This document shows positions 1 to 6,283 of a stretch of 9,304 nt of DNA, piece by piece. The translations under genes were made by a program, and so were the position numbers. The notes beneath the pieces were generated by a model that had not been told where the DNA came from, did no database searches, and was given only the letters and a program-made list of their open reading frames with translations. Position 1 is the stretch's first letter. Each line of letters opens with the position of its first letter. This stretch comes from Oceanospirillaceae bacterium UBA7410 (lineage in GTDB: Bacteria; Pseudomonadota; Gammaproteobacteria; Pseudomonadales; Balneatricaceae), in assembly GCA_002470565.1 (NCBI GenBank), contig DKMQ01000111.1, positions 1 to 9,304 on the forward strand. Direction: 5' to 3'.

Positions 1-642
1 TGGACTATTTTCGTAAAGCGTTACGTTGTCTGGCAATAGATCGATGTAAGCCCTTGCTAACTTGGCAGGCTGCAGCATAACACCACCTGCTGTCCACAAA
101 GCTTGAGTATAATAAGAAGTGCCTAAACGCTCATTAAGCTGCGCCCCGTCTAACACACGATGCTCTAAATCTAACTCCCCCAGCAGCTGGCTAAAACGCT
201 GTAGCTTTGCTTCATGGGCAGGCACTGCGGTGGCGTGAAATTTGCCACTGGCATCCCAGTCACAGTCAATTTTATGGTCATTGACTAGTTGCTCAACACA
301 ATCTACACCAGCCTTATTAAGCGCATATTTTTCACGATATTGCTGCAATCCTGTGTCGGACATATGCCCATCATTAAGGGTGGAATCAACCAAATAACCA
401 GAATTACGCGCACTGGCTCCCTCACCTGCTCGCTGGGCATCAATAATAATGATATGAGCATTAGGATTAAGTTCAGCAAACTTTCTAGCTGCCGACAACC
501 CTGTATATCCTGCACCTACCACCACAAAATCTGCTGCATGTTCGCCCATTAAGGCAGGCTTTGGCTCACGCGCAATAAGCGCTTGTGTCCAGCCACAAGT
601 GTGATCATTGATCGGCAAAGGTGAGAATATATTACTTTTCAT
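1..642 (-). CDS. FAD-dependent amine/amino-acid oxidoreductase (DAO family), C-terminus cut off by window edge
   Basis: I translated this reading frame by hand; 214 residues are present and it is open to base 1, so roughly the second half lies outside the window (family members are usually about 400-450 residues). Residues 38-50 form the dinucleotide-binding beta-alpha-beta start FVVVGAGYTGLSA (GxGxxG at 43-48). The second strand ends in IIIIDAQ, with D68 where the FAD ribose-binding acid is expected. GASARNSG follows at about 75-82, the FAD-contact segment typical of the glycine/D-amino-acid oxidase fold, and of gamma-glutamylputrescine oxidase (PuuB/OrdL)-like members in particular. The family oxidises amines or amino acids to imines with release of ammonia and peroxide. 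The substrate cannot be read from this half. The ATG shares four bases with the stop codon of the upstream 101-residue gene, so translation is probably coupled. Family assignment is secure; the exact enzyme is not. Confidence 0.88.
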   Translation of the reverse strand, partial: MKSNIFSPLPINDHTCGWTQALIAREPKPALMGEHAADFVVVGAGYTGLSAARKFAELNPNAHIIIIDAQRAGEGASARNSGYLVDSTLNDGHMSDTGLQQYREKYALNKAGVDCVEQLVNDHKIDCDWDASGKFHATAVPAHEAKLQRFSQLLGELDLEHRVLDGAQLNERLGTSYYTQALWTAGGVMLQPAKLARAYIDLLPDNVTLYENSP

Positions 643-944
643 TCGTTACTAGACTCAAGCTGGCGCATGTACTCCGCAGGATCAATGGCGATACCTAATG
701 AACGTTTTTCGATATAAAAGCCTTTTTTAGATTCTCTACAACGAAAACACACATAAGCGCCTATTTCAAACTCAAGGGCTTTTCCGGCTGAGAAGTAAGC
801 GTACTCTTGATCTGCTATAACTAGGGTGTGTATGTAGTATTCTGGCATACCTAGCCATTCAACATGAGGCCCATCAGTGGTGACAGATTGAAGATGACCA
901 CGGCCTTGTATGGCTTTAGCTTTGACGTAGGGCTTGCGAGCCAT
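639..944 (-). CDS. Conserved-looking hypothetical protein, 101 residues, coupled to the oxidase gene
   Basis: I do not recognise this protein. It is 101 residues, with a basic N-terminus (MARKPYVKAKAIQGRGH), no signal peptide and no membrane segment. The middle is rich in aromatic residues and predicted strands (about 36-80: YYIHTLVIADQEYAYF, then YVCFRCRESKKGFYIEKRS), and a CxxC occurs at residues 66-69. The alternation of strands and basic residues would suit a small beta-barrel that binds nucleic acid or a ligand, but that is only a guess. The ATG at 944 has a good ribosome site (AGGA, 6 nt upstream) and a plausible promoter (CTGACG-17-TACAAT). The stop TGA overlaps the ATG of the downstream FAD oxidase (ATGA), so the two form an operon. 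The start codon and reality of the gene are well supported; the function is unknown. Confidence 0.8.
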   Translation of the reverse strand: MARKPYVKAKAIQGRGHLQSVTTDGPHVEWLGMPEYYIHTLVIADQEYAYFSAGKALEFEIGAYVCFRCRESKKGFYIEKRSLGIAIDPAEYMRQLESSNE

Positions 945-978
945 ATATTTTCCTAAACGAGACGATTAAACTAAGGCT

Positions 979-1007
979 ATTGTAACCAGCTTAACCCTTG
1001 GCGTCAG
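979..1007 (-). promoter_or_regulatory. Candidate sigma70 promoter for the 101-residue gene and oxidase
   Basis: Read on the minus strand, a -35 hexamer CTGACG (1002-1007) is followed after exactly 17 nt by a -10 hexamer TACAAT (979-984), 4/6 and 5/6 matches to consensus. It lies about 35 bp upstream of the ATG at 944. The -35 box is embedded in the palindrome at 998-1011. This is pattern matching only, with no transcript evidence. Confidence 0.5.
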
Positions 1008-1019
1008 CCAAAATACAGT
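991..1019 (+). promoter_or_regulatory. Candidate weak sigma70 promoter for trmO
   Basis: TTAACC (991-996), a 17-nt spacer and TACAGT (1014-1019) give a 4/6 plus 4/6 match, ending 17 bp before the trmO ATG. The implied leader would be very short (about 10 nt), which fits the absence of a recognisable Shine-Dalgarno sequence there. The call is weak on its own, but it faces the divergent promoter and shares the palindrome with it. Confidence 0.3.
998..1011. promoter_or_regulatory. Palindrome TTGGC-N4-GCCAA between divergent promoters (possible operator)
   Basis: A perfect inverted repeat of 5-bp arms around GTCA lies inside the 92-bp divergent intergenic region. It covers the -35 box of the minus-strand promoter candidate and fills most of the -35/-10 spacer of the plus-strand candidate. 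A protein bound here would be placed to affect both transcription units. The arms are short enough to arise by chance, and I cannot name a regulator. Confidence 0.35.
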
Positions 1020-1036
1020 GAATAAGTCATCTAATC

Positions 1037-1765
1037 ATGCCCACAGACCAAATTCCATCAAAGCGCTTAGCCTCACCTATTGATGTAAGTCCTTTTACAG
1101 TGACTCCAATCGGCATAATCCACTCCTGCTTCAAAGAAAAATTTGCCACTCCTCGTCAGCCCGGCTTAGTGCCTGCTGCTTTAGCACAAATAAAGCTTCA
1201 CGCACCCTACAATCAAGCTGACACTGTAGCTGGGTTAGAGGAGTTCTCTCATATTTGGTTAAGCTTTATCTTTCATCACACTGCTGGACAGGGCTGGAAG
1301 CCAAAAGTACGACCACCAAGGCTTGGAGGCAATAAAAAAATGGGGGTGTTTGCAACCCGCTCAACTTTTAGGCCCAACCCCTTAGGTTTGTCACTGGTCA
1401 AACTAGAATCTATCGATACCAGCAATGGTGTGACCTTACATGTGAGTGGGGCTGATTTAATAGATCAAACCCCAATCTTAGATATCAAGCCCTATCTGCC
1501 TTGGGTAGAGTCTATCGCCCACGCAAAAAGTGGCTTTGCAAGTGATGATCAAACATTACAATTACCCATTTATTATAGTGCACAGGCACAAAGTGCTTTA
1601 TCTGAGCGGCCTGCGCTTAAAGAACTCATTGAACAAGTATTACATCATGACCCTAGGCCTGCCTACCAGCAAGATCCTGAACGCATTTATGGCTGCAACA
1701 TTGCCGACATTAACTTGCGCTGGCAAGTAGAGTTAGATCACATACAGGTCGTTGAAATCAGCTAA
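1037..1765 (+). CDS. trmO: tRNA (N6-threonylcarbamoyladenosine-37-N6)-methyltransferase TrmO (TsaA/YaeB family)
   Basis: TrmO uses S-adenosylmethionine to methylate t6A at position 37 of certain threonine tRNAs, giving m6t6A and tuning decoding of ACY codons. The 242 residues run along the E. coli protein (235) almost without gaps: PIGIIHSCFKEKFATPRQPG (24-43), APYNQAD (56-62), VRPPRLGG (91-98), ATRSTFRPNPLGLSLVKL (106-123), LDIKPYLP (148-155) and DPRPAY (205-210), all hallmark TsaA-fold segments. The N-terminus is about 17 residues longer than the E. coli version, and no Shine-Dalgarno sequence precedes the ATG at 1037. No later ATG is available before the conserved core, but a nearby non-ATG start is possible. 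It is the first of three plus-strand genes, with 55 bp before bioA. Confidence 0.95.
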   Translation: MPTDQIPSKRLASPIDVSPFTVTPIGIIHSCFKEKFATPRQPGLVPAALAQIKLHAPYNQADTVAGLEEFSHIWLSFIFHHTAGQGWKPKVRPPRLGGNKKMGVFATRSTFRPNPLGLSLVKLESIDTSNGVTLHVSGADLIDQTPILDIKPYLPWVESIAHAKSGFASDDQTLQLPIYYSAQAQSALSERPALKELIEQVLHHDPRPAYQQDPERIYGCNIADINLRWQVELDHIQVVEIS

Positions 1766-1786
1766 TAACATGGCTTGGCTATGTTA
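1766..1786 (+). other. Hairpin/palindrome between trmO and bioA
   Basis: The arms TAACATGGC (1766-1774) and GCTATGTTA (1778-1786) pair over 9 bp, with one G-U pair and a 3-nt loop TTG. It begins immediately after the trmO stop codon. No T-run follows on either strand, so it is not a standard rho-independent terminator. It could be an mRNA structure that protects or separates trmO and bioA messages, or a protein-binding palindrome in front of bioA. It does not match the BirA operator known from E. coli (arms TTGTAAACC/GGTTTACAA). Confidence 0.5.
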
Positions 1787-1820
1787 ATATAAATCCAACA
1801 ATACACAACGCTTAACTCTT

Positions 1821-3140
1821 ATGACAATGACAAGCATCACACCACAAAATTTGATCGCCTTAGACCAACAACATGTATGGCATCCTTATGCGTCAATGGA
1901 TAACCCACCTCCAGCTTATCCTGTCGTAGGAGCTCATGGAGTGCGACTGACACTTATCGATGGACAAGAGATTATTGATGGCATGGCTTCATGGTGGTGT
2001 GCCGTGCATGGTTACAATCACCCACACCTAAACCAAGCCATGAAAGTGCAAATTGAAGATATGTCTCATGTCATGTTTGGTGGTATTACTCATGCCCCTG
2101 CAGTGACTTTAGCCAAGCGCTTAGTTGATTTGACGCCAGCTGGTCTAGATAAGGTTTTTTTCTCAGACTCAGGTTCTGTGGCTGTCGAAGTTGCCATAAA
2201 GATGGCATTACAATATTGGCACGCTAAAGCACAGCCTGACAAAAATCGTATGCTGACTATTCGGAATGGCTACCATGGAGATACCTTTGGCGCGATGGCA
2301 GTGTGTGACCCTGTCAATGGAATGCACGGGCTGTTTGCCAGCGTATTACCACAACACTATTTTGTTGACGCTCCCCCAATGGGCTTTGATCGTCCCTTAC
2401 AGGCAGGTGACTTAGACGAACTTGAAGCCACCATGAGCAAACACCATAACAACATAGCAGCGTTAATATTAGAGCCTATTGTGCAAGGTGCAGGCGGCAT
2501 GCGCTTTTATAGCCCACAGTGGCTAAGTGGCGCAGCCAAGCTATGTAAGCAATACAATATTTTATTGATTGCTGATGAAATAGCCACAGGGTTTGGCCGC
2601 AGTGGCGCTTTATTTGCTTGTGATCACGCAAACGTAGCGCCTGATATCATGTGCTTAGGCAAAGCCATTACCGGCGGCACTATGAGCTTTGCAGCTACTC
2701 TTGCAACCTCTGAAATTGCTACCAGCATTTCACGTGGTGAGGCCAGTTGCTTTATGCATGGCCCCACGTTTATGGCCAACCCTTTGGCCTGCGCTGTGGC
2801 TAACGCAAGCCTAGACCTACTCGAAAGTAATGATTGGAAAAACCAGGTGGATGAGCTAAATAAAGGCTTAACACGGCTATTAACGCCTGCGGTATCCTTG
2901 CCTTATGTTGAAGATGTGCGCGTCTTGGGTGCCATTGGGGTGATACAAGTAACACAAGCCGTAGATCTTGGTATCATTCAAAAAATGTTTGTGGCCGAAG
3001 GTATTTGGGTAAGGCCTTTTGGTAAGCTGGTTTACGTGATGCCACCTTTCATAATGAGCCAAGAGGACTTAGCCACGCTTTGCAACGGTATGCTGCGTGT
3101 ACTGGAGCGTTATTTTGGGCAAGATTATGCCACAAACTAA
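1821..3140 (+). CDS. bioA: Adenosylmethionine-8-amino-7-oxononanoate aminotransferase BioA
   Basis: BioA makes 7,8-diaminopelargonate from 7-keto-8-aminopelargonate, with S-adenosylmethionine as amino donor, the antepenultimate step of biotin synthesis in the cytoplasm. The 439 residues match E. coli BioA (429) end to end. Visible active-site features: SWW (57-59; substrate-binding tryptophans), DSGSVAVE (116-123; phosphate binding), RNGYHGDTFG (148-157; Y151), ADEIATGFGR (251-260; D252 contacts the pyridine nitrogen), LGKAITGG (279-286; K281 forms the PLP Schiff base) and VRPFGKL (397-403; R398 binds the substrate carboxylate). All key residues are present. The start is either M1 or M3; neither has a clear ribosome site. 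No other biotin gene is in the window. The 3' end overlaps the thioesterase gene by 14 bp. Confidence 0.97.
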   Translation: MTMTSITPQNLIALDQQHVWHPYASMDNPPPAYPVVGAHGVRLTLIDGQEIIDGMASWWCAVHGYNHPHLNQAMKVQIEDMSHVMFGGITHAPAVTLAKRLVDLTPAGLDKVFFSDSGSVAVEVAIKMALQYWHAKAQPDKNRMLTIRNGYHGDTFGAMAVCDPVNGMHGLFASVLPQHYFVDAPPMGFDRPLQAGDLDELEATMSKHHNNIAALILEPIVQGAGGMRFYSPQWLSGAAKLCKQYNILLIADEIATGFGRSGALFACDHANVAPDIMCLGKAITGGTMSFAATLATSEIATSISRGEASCFMHGPTFMANPLACAVANASLDLLESNDWKNQVDELNKGLTRLLTPAVSLPYVEDVRVLGAIGVIQVTQAVDLGIIQKMFVAEGIWVRPFGKLVYVMPPFIMSQEDLATLCNGMLRVLERYFGQDYATN

Positions 3141-3561
3141 AATAGACCCCCTCTTTGAGGCGTTGTTTAGCTGCAATATACAAGTGAGAGTAGCCGACTT
3201 AAATTATGGTAATCACTTAAGTAATGACCGCGTTTTGAGTTATTTTCACGAAGTTAGAGTTTTATGGCTGAGCCAAAATAATCTTAGTGAGCTAGACGTG
3301 GGTGGTTGTGGCCTTATTATGACCGGTGCTAATGTGGAATATCTTCAGCAAGCACATTTGCATCAACAGCTCACCTTAACATTGGGCCTACGTGAGGTAG
3401 GTAAGGTACGCTTCACTATCATATATCAACTTTGCGACAGCCAAACCAACCATGTAATTGCCTTAGGTGAAACTCATATGGGCTGCTTTGATTATCAAAA
3501 CCAAAAGCCTACCAGAGCGCCTCAGTCTTTATTAGACATCTTCACCCACGCTAAGATGTAG
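3127..3561 (+). CDS. Hotdog-fold acyl-CoA thioesterase (YbgC/FadM-like)
   Basis: A single-domain thioesterase of 144 residues, the normal size for this family, which hydrolyses acyl-CoA thioesters. The signature is at residues 21-40: RVADLNYGNHLSND then LSYFHE, corresponding to the DxDxxGHxNN helix-entry motif of 4-hydroxybenzoyl-CoA-type thioesterases. D24 is at the position of the catalytic or substrate-binding acid. The second acid is replaced by Asn (N26), and the Gly-His pair reads NH, as in a sub-group with NYGxHLxND. The later part (VEYLQQAHLHQQLTLTLGLREVGKVRFTIIYQL) fits the strands of the hotdog. I chose the ATG at 3127; an in-frame GTG at 3097 would only add ten residues inside bioA. 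The start overlaps bioA by 14 bp, implying co-translation. The natural substrate is unknown; a link to pimeloyl chemistry is conjecture. Confidence 0.88.
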   Translation: MPQTKIDPLFEALFSCNIQVRVADLNYGNHLSNDRVLSYFHEVRVLWLSQNNLSELDVGGCGLIMTGANVEYLQQAHLHQQLTLTLGLREVGKVRFTIIYQLCDSQTNHVIALGETHMGCFDYQNQKPTRAPQSLLDIFTHAKM

Positions 3562-3576
3562 GCAACGTATCAGTGC

Positions 3577-4170
3577 TTAGTCAAAGTAAGCATAGCAGTA
3601 TGTAATAGGCTCCAAGCCACTTTTTTGGGCGGTGCACTTTTGACATTCTTGAGCTAAGGATACCCTAGAGAATTTATTACAATTAGCACACTTGGCTTTT
3701 TCAGCCATTTGCCACTGCAGGCCTGGAAACTCTTGCCAGCGCTTGCCCAAACTTAAGATCACCTGCCCTTTTAGCAAATCTCCTGCTTGATAGCGCCCTA
3801 CAATGATTTTAATGCGTTGACCTACTGCTCTTTTGCGACGTTCTTCTTCCACCTGCGCTTGATCTGGCGCCGTATGCCTGGCTAGAATGCTCATGGTGTC
3901 AGCCATGCCTTGTTGCTGCTTGGCGAAGTGCTTAAGAGCATGTTCAAGCTGGGCATCACGCCCTAAAGGAATGCTATAGGCTAAAAGGTCTGGGTCCCAA
4001 TGGCCTCCTGCAAGGTGCAAAGATTCCATCAAATCTATACTGTGATCACCATACAAACGTAAGTCGTTGGCGGTGGTAATTAATTCATAGCCAATAGGCA
4101 AATAGTTAAGCAGTGCCTTGCTAATGCCTGTGTCAATTTGGGTGTCATTATCATCAAACCAATCACTCAT
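3577..4170 (-). CDS. Uncharacterised protein with GG-x-W-D-P motif and C-terminal zinc-ribbon-like cysteines
   Basis: I do not recognise the whole protein (197 residues, no membrane segment or signal). Three parts are visible. Residues 36-68 read LRLYGDHSIDLMESLHLAGG then HWDPDLLAYSIP; this resembles a small recurrent module of the form 'x-LGG-x-W-dP-x-x-x-x-W/Y-x-x-P' (as in DUF5710-like segments) that turns up in proteins linked to DNA handling. Residues 71-120 are helical and charged, possibly a coiled coil, ending in EEERRKRAVGQR. The C-terminal region has C161-x2-C164 and C176-x2-C179, a spacing suited to a zinc ribbon. It lies 73 bp downstream of dnaB on the same strand with no terminator between, so it is probably co-transcribed. 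The ATG at 4170 has ribosome-site sequence upstream. It converges on the thioesterase gene with a 15-bp gap. Confidence 0.82.
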   Translation of the reverse strand: MSDWFDDNDTQIDTGISKALLNYLPIGYELITTANDLRLYGDHSIDLMESLHLAGGHWDPDLLAYSIPLGRDAQLEHALKHFAKQQQGMADTMSILARHTAPDQAQVEEERRKRAVGQRIKIIVGRYQAGDLLKGQVILSLGKRWQEFPGLQWQMAEKAKCANCNKFSRVSLAQECQKCTAQKSGLEPITYCYAYFD

Positions 4171-4173
4171 TAC

Positions 4174-4191
4174 CTTACTCCCACTTACTCC
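4174..4191 (-). promoter_or_regulatory. Duplicated Shine-Dalgarno-like sequence before the zinc-ribbon gene
   Basis: On the minus strand GGAGTAAG occurs twice with a 10-nt period (4174-4181 and 4184-4191). The nearer copy puts GGGAG about 8 nt before the ATG at 4170; the distal copy contributes AAGGAG about 18-20 nt upstream. Only the nearer copy is at a normal initiation distance. The second may be a standby site or a chance purine-rich repeat. Confidence 0.4.
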
Positions 4192-4243
4192 TTGCCTTAC
4201 CCTCTGCCTTTTATAGACTATGCAGGTATCTTTGTACTTTATA

Positions 4244-5638
4244 TTATTCTATGTCGTCATAACCATCGTAGCTATGCACTAAGTCTTCAAAGCGAGTGTA
4301 CTTACCAATGAAGGCCAAACGAGAAGTGCCTATGGGGCCGTTACGTTGTTTACCAATAATGATTTCAGCCTTGCCTTGATCTTCACTATCTTCGTTGTAC
4401 ACTTCATCTCGATAGATAAACATAATAAGGTCAGCGTCTTGCTCTATGGCTCCAGATTCACGTAAGTCTGAGTTTACAGGGCGTTTATTTGGACGGTTTT
4501 CTAAGCTACGGTTAAGCTGCGATAGGGCAATTACTGGGCATTTAAGCTCTTTAGCTAGGGCTTTCAATGAGCGTGAAATTTCAGAAATTTCTGCAGTACG
4601 ACCTTCGGTATGACCTTTAATTTGCATCAGCTGCAGGTAATCAATCATGATCATACCTACACTGCCATGCTCACGAGCTATACGCCTTGCTCTAGTGCGC
4701 ATTTCCGTTGGGCTTAAGCCTGCACTGTCATCAATATATAACGGCTTATCTTTGAGTAAATTTACTGCACCTGTAAGCTTTGGCCAATCATCTTGCTCTA
4801 ATTTACCAGTACGCATGCGAGTGGCATCAATGCGGCCAAGAGAAGACAACATACGCATCATCAGCTGCTCGGCGGGCATTTCCATACTAAACACCAATAT
4901 GGGTGCATCACCTACGATGGCAGCATTTTCTACGATATTCATGGCAAAAGTGGTTTTACCCATAGAGGGACGACCGGCAATAATAATTAAATCAGACTTT
5001 TGCATACCTGCTGTGCGGTTATCTAAGTCTGTAAAACCTGTACTGATACCTGTAATGGCACTGTCTGAACGAAATAATAGATCAATACGCTCTACTGCAC
5101 CTTTAAGAATAGGGTTTACATATTGTGGGCCACCTTCTTTTGGGCGTGCCTCAGCAATTTCAAACACTTTACGTTCAGCTTCATCTAATACATCATCAGA
5201 TGAGCGACCTTCTGTATGAAAAGCAGATTCAGCAATATCATTAGCAACACCAATGAGCTGACGTAAGATAGCTCTTTCTCGCACGATATTAGCGTAGGCG
5301 GTAATGTTAGAAGAGCTGGGAGTGTTTTTTGCTAGCTCACCTAGATAGCTTAGCCCACCTGCATTAGCAAGCTCATCAATGCGACTTAGCTCTTCTGACA
5401 AGGTGATCACATCAATGGGCCTAGAATCACCCACAAGCTTGGTCATTACTCTAAATATAAGCCGATGGTCTTGGCGGTAAAAGTCTACCTCTGCAACAGC
5501 TTCAGACACTCGATCCCATGCCATTTCATCCAACATTAAGCCACCCAGCACAGACTGCTCTGCCTCTAACGACTGAGGTGGTACTTTAAGCGCATCAAGT
5601 TGTGGGTCTGACTTGAGTAAATGTGAAGCTGGCTGCAT
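4244..5638 (-). CDS. dnaB: Replicative DNA helicase DnaB
   Basis: DnaB is the hexameric 5'-3' helicase that unwinds the chromosome at the replication fork and recruits primase. At 464 residues it matches the usual proteobacterial length (E. coli 471). The N-terminal domain starts at PPQSLEAEQSVLGGLMLD (20-37). The linker region is about 150-195, and the RecA-like motor begins at GISTGFTDLD (197-206). Walker A is GRPSMGKTT (222-230; K228), and Walker B is MIMIDYLQL (329-337; D333). Motif H4 is SQLNRSLENR (373-382) and the arginine-finger segment is KQRNGP (430-435). All are intact, and there is no intein at the Walker A or H4 sites where dnaB inteins commonly insert. A strong terminator upstream means it needs its own promoter; TAATAT near 5670 is a possible -10 but has no good -35. 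The ribosome site is weak. Confidence 0.98.
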   Translation of the reverse strand: MQPASHLLKSDPQLDALKVPPQSLEAEQSVLGGLMLDEMAWDRVSEAVAEVDFYRQDHRLIFRVMTKLVGDSRPIDVITLSEELSRIDELANAGGLSYLGELAKNTPSSSNITAYANIVRERAILRQLIGVANDIAESAFHTEGRSSDDVLDEAERKVFEIAEARPKEGGPQYVNPILKGAVERIDLLFRSDSAITGISTGFTDLDNRTAGMQKSDLIIIAGRPSMGKTTFAMNIVENAAIVGDAPILVFSMEMPAEQLMMRMLSSLGRIDATRMRTGKLEQDDWPKLTGAVNLLKDKPLYIDDSAGLSPTEMRTRARRIAREHGSVGMIMIDYLQLMQIKGHTEGRTAEISEISRSLKALAKELKCPVIALSQLNRSLENRPNKRPVNSDLRESGAIEQDADLIMFIYRDEVYNEDSEDQGKAEIIIGKQRNGPIGTSRLAFIGKYTRFEDLVHSYDGYDDIE

Positions 5639-5694
5639 GTGATTTCTGTTTTATAAGCTAGATATTACCCATGATAACCTTTACTACAGGCACA

Positions 5695-5720
5695 AAAAAG
5701 CCCCTTTAACGGGGCTTTTT
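5695..5720 (-). terminator. Rho-independent terminator of the rpsF-rpsR-rplI operon (possibly bidirectional)
   Basis: A perfect 10-bp stem (5695-5704 with 5711-5720; AAAAAGCCCC / GGGGCTTTTT) closes a 6-nt loop TTTAAC. On the minus strand the stem is followed by a T-run, about 75 bp after the rplI stop codon, which is the textbook form. The A-run on the other side makes it potentially active in both directions. It sits between rplI and dnaB and so separates the two transcription units. Confidence 0.92.
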
Positions 5721-5748
5721 GAGATTGTGCTATTAGGTCGCTATACAC

Positions 5749-5782
5749 GCCATGGCAAAGGCCTAAGGCCTATAGCAATGGC
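5749..5782 (-). other. Imperfect hairpin in the 3' untranslated region of rplI
   Basis: Nested inverted repeats: outer arms GCCAT (5749-5753) with ATGGC (5778-5782), a 2-bp GC step, and an inner perfect stem AGGCC (5759-5763) with GGCCT (5767-5771) around the loop TAA. It lies between the rplI stop codon and the terminator. There is no T-run, so it is not a second terminator. It may stabilise the 3' end of the ribosomal message, be a dispersed REP-like element, or be incidental. Confidence 0.4.
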
Positions 5783-5794
5783 AGCAAGAGCAAT

Positions 5795-6241
5795 CTACTC
5801 AGCAACAAGTGTTACAGTCACTTCAATAGTGATATCACTATGAAGCTGGATAGCAACAGCTGTATCGCCTAGGGCGCGCAATGAGCCTTCAGGTAAACGC
5901 ACTTCAGTCTTATCAATGGCATGACCAGCAGCCACAATAGCAGTAACGATTTCGTTAGTGCCGATAGAACCAAACAGCTTACCTTCCTCACCAGCGTTAG
6001 CAGCAATAGTAACAGTTAAGTCACCAATGGCATCAGCACGGGCTTGTGCAGCAGCTAGCTTTTCAGCAGCAGCAGCTTCAAGCTCTGCACGACGAGCTTC
6101 AAAAGCTTCAACGTTAGCTTTGTTGGCAGGTACAGCTTTGCCAGTTGGAATTAGGAAGTTACGTCCATATCCAGCTTTAACAGCAACAGTGTCGCCCAAT
6201 GCGCCTAACTTACCAATTTTTTCAAGCAGAATTACATTCAT
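5795..6241 (-). CDS. rplI: 50S ribosomal protein bL9
   Basis: bL9 is a two-domain protein of the large subunit that binds 23S rRNA near the L1 stalk and helps keep the reading frame. The 148 residues match the usual length (E. coli 149). The N-terminal rRNA-binding domain is unmistakable: [19 protein letters not shown] (1-19) then [15 protein letters not shown] (22-36). A long Ala/Glu-rich connecting helix follows (about 45-73). The C-terminal domain (about 75-148) includes [12 protein letters not shown] (84-95). The ATG at 6241 has AAGGA 7 nt upstream. It is the last gene of the operon, with the terminator about 75 bp beyond the stop. Confidence 0.98.
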   Translation of the reverse strand: MNVILLEKIGKLGALGDTVAVKAGYGRNFLIPTGKAVPANKANVEAFEARRAELEAAAAEKLAAAQARADAIGDLTVTIAANAGEEGKLFGSIGTNEIVTAIVAAGHAIDKTEVRLPEGSLRALGDTAVAIQLHSDITIEVTVTLVAE

Positions 6242-6283
6242 GTTTAATTCCTTAATTTGCTCAACATGTATACATGAAGAGTC

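Noticed and set aside
289..552. Small open frames on either strand within the oxidase gene
   Set aside because: They overlap the FAD-binding region of the oxidase in other frames, and their translations show no recognisable motif.
1766..1786. The trmO-bioA hairpin as a rho-independent terminator or BirA operator
   Set aside because: No T-run follows on either strand, and the arms do not match the E. coli BirA operator half-sites.
3097..3126. A ten-residue N-terminal extension of the thioesterase starting at a GTG
   Set aside because: The ATG at 3127 gives the normal family length; the extension merely reads bioA in another frame.
4647..5219. A 190-codon open frame on the plus strand inside dnaB
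   Set aside because: Antisense shadow of a conserved helicase gene; the open frame follows from dnaB codon use.
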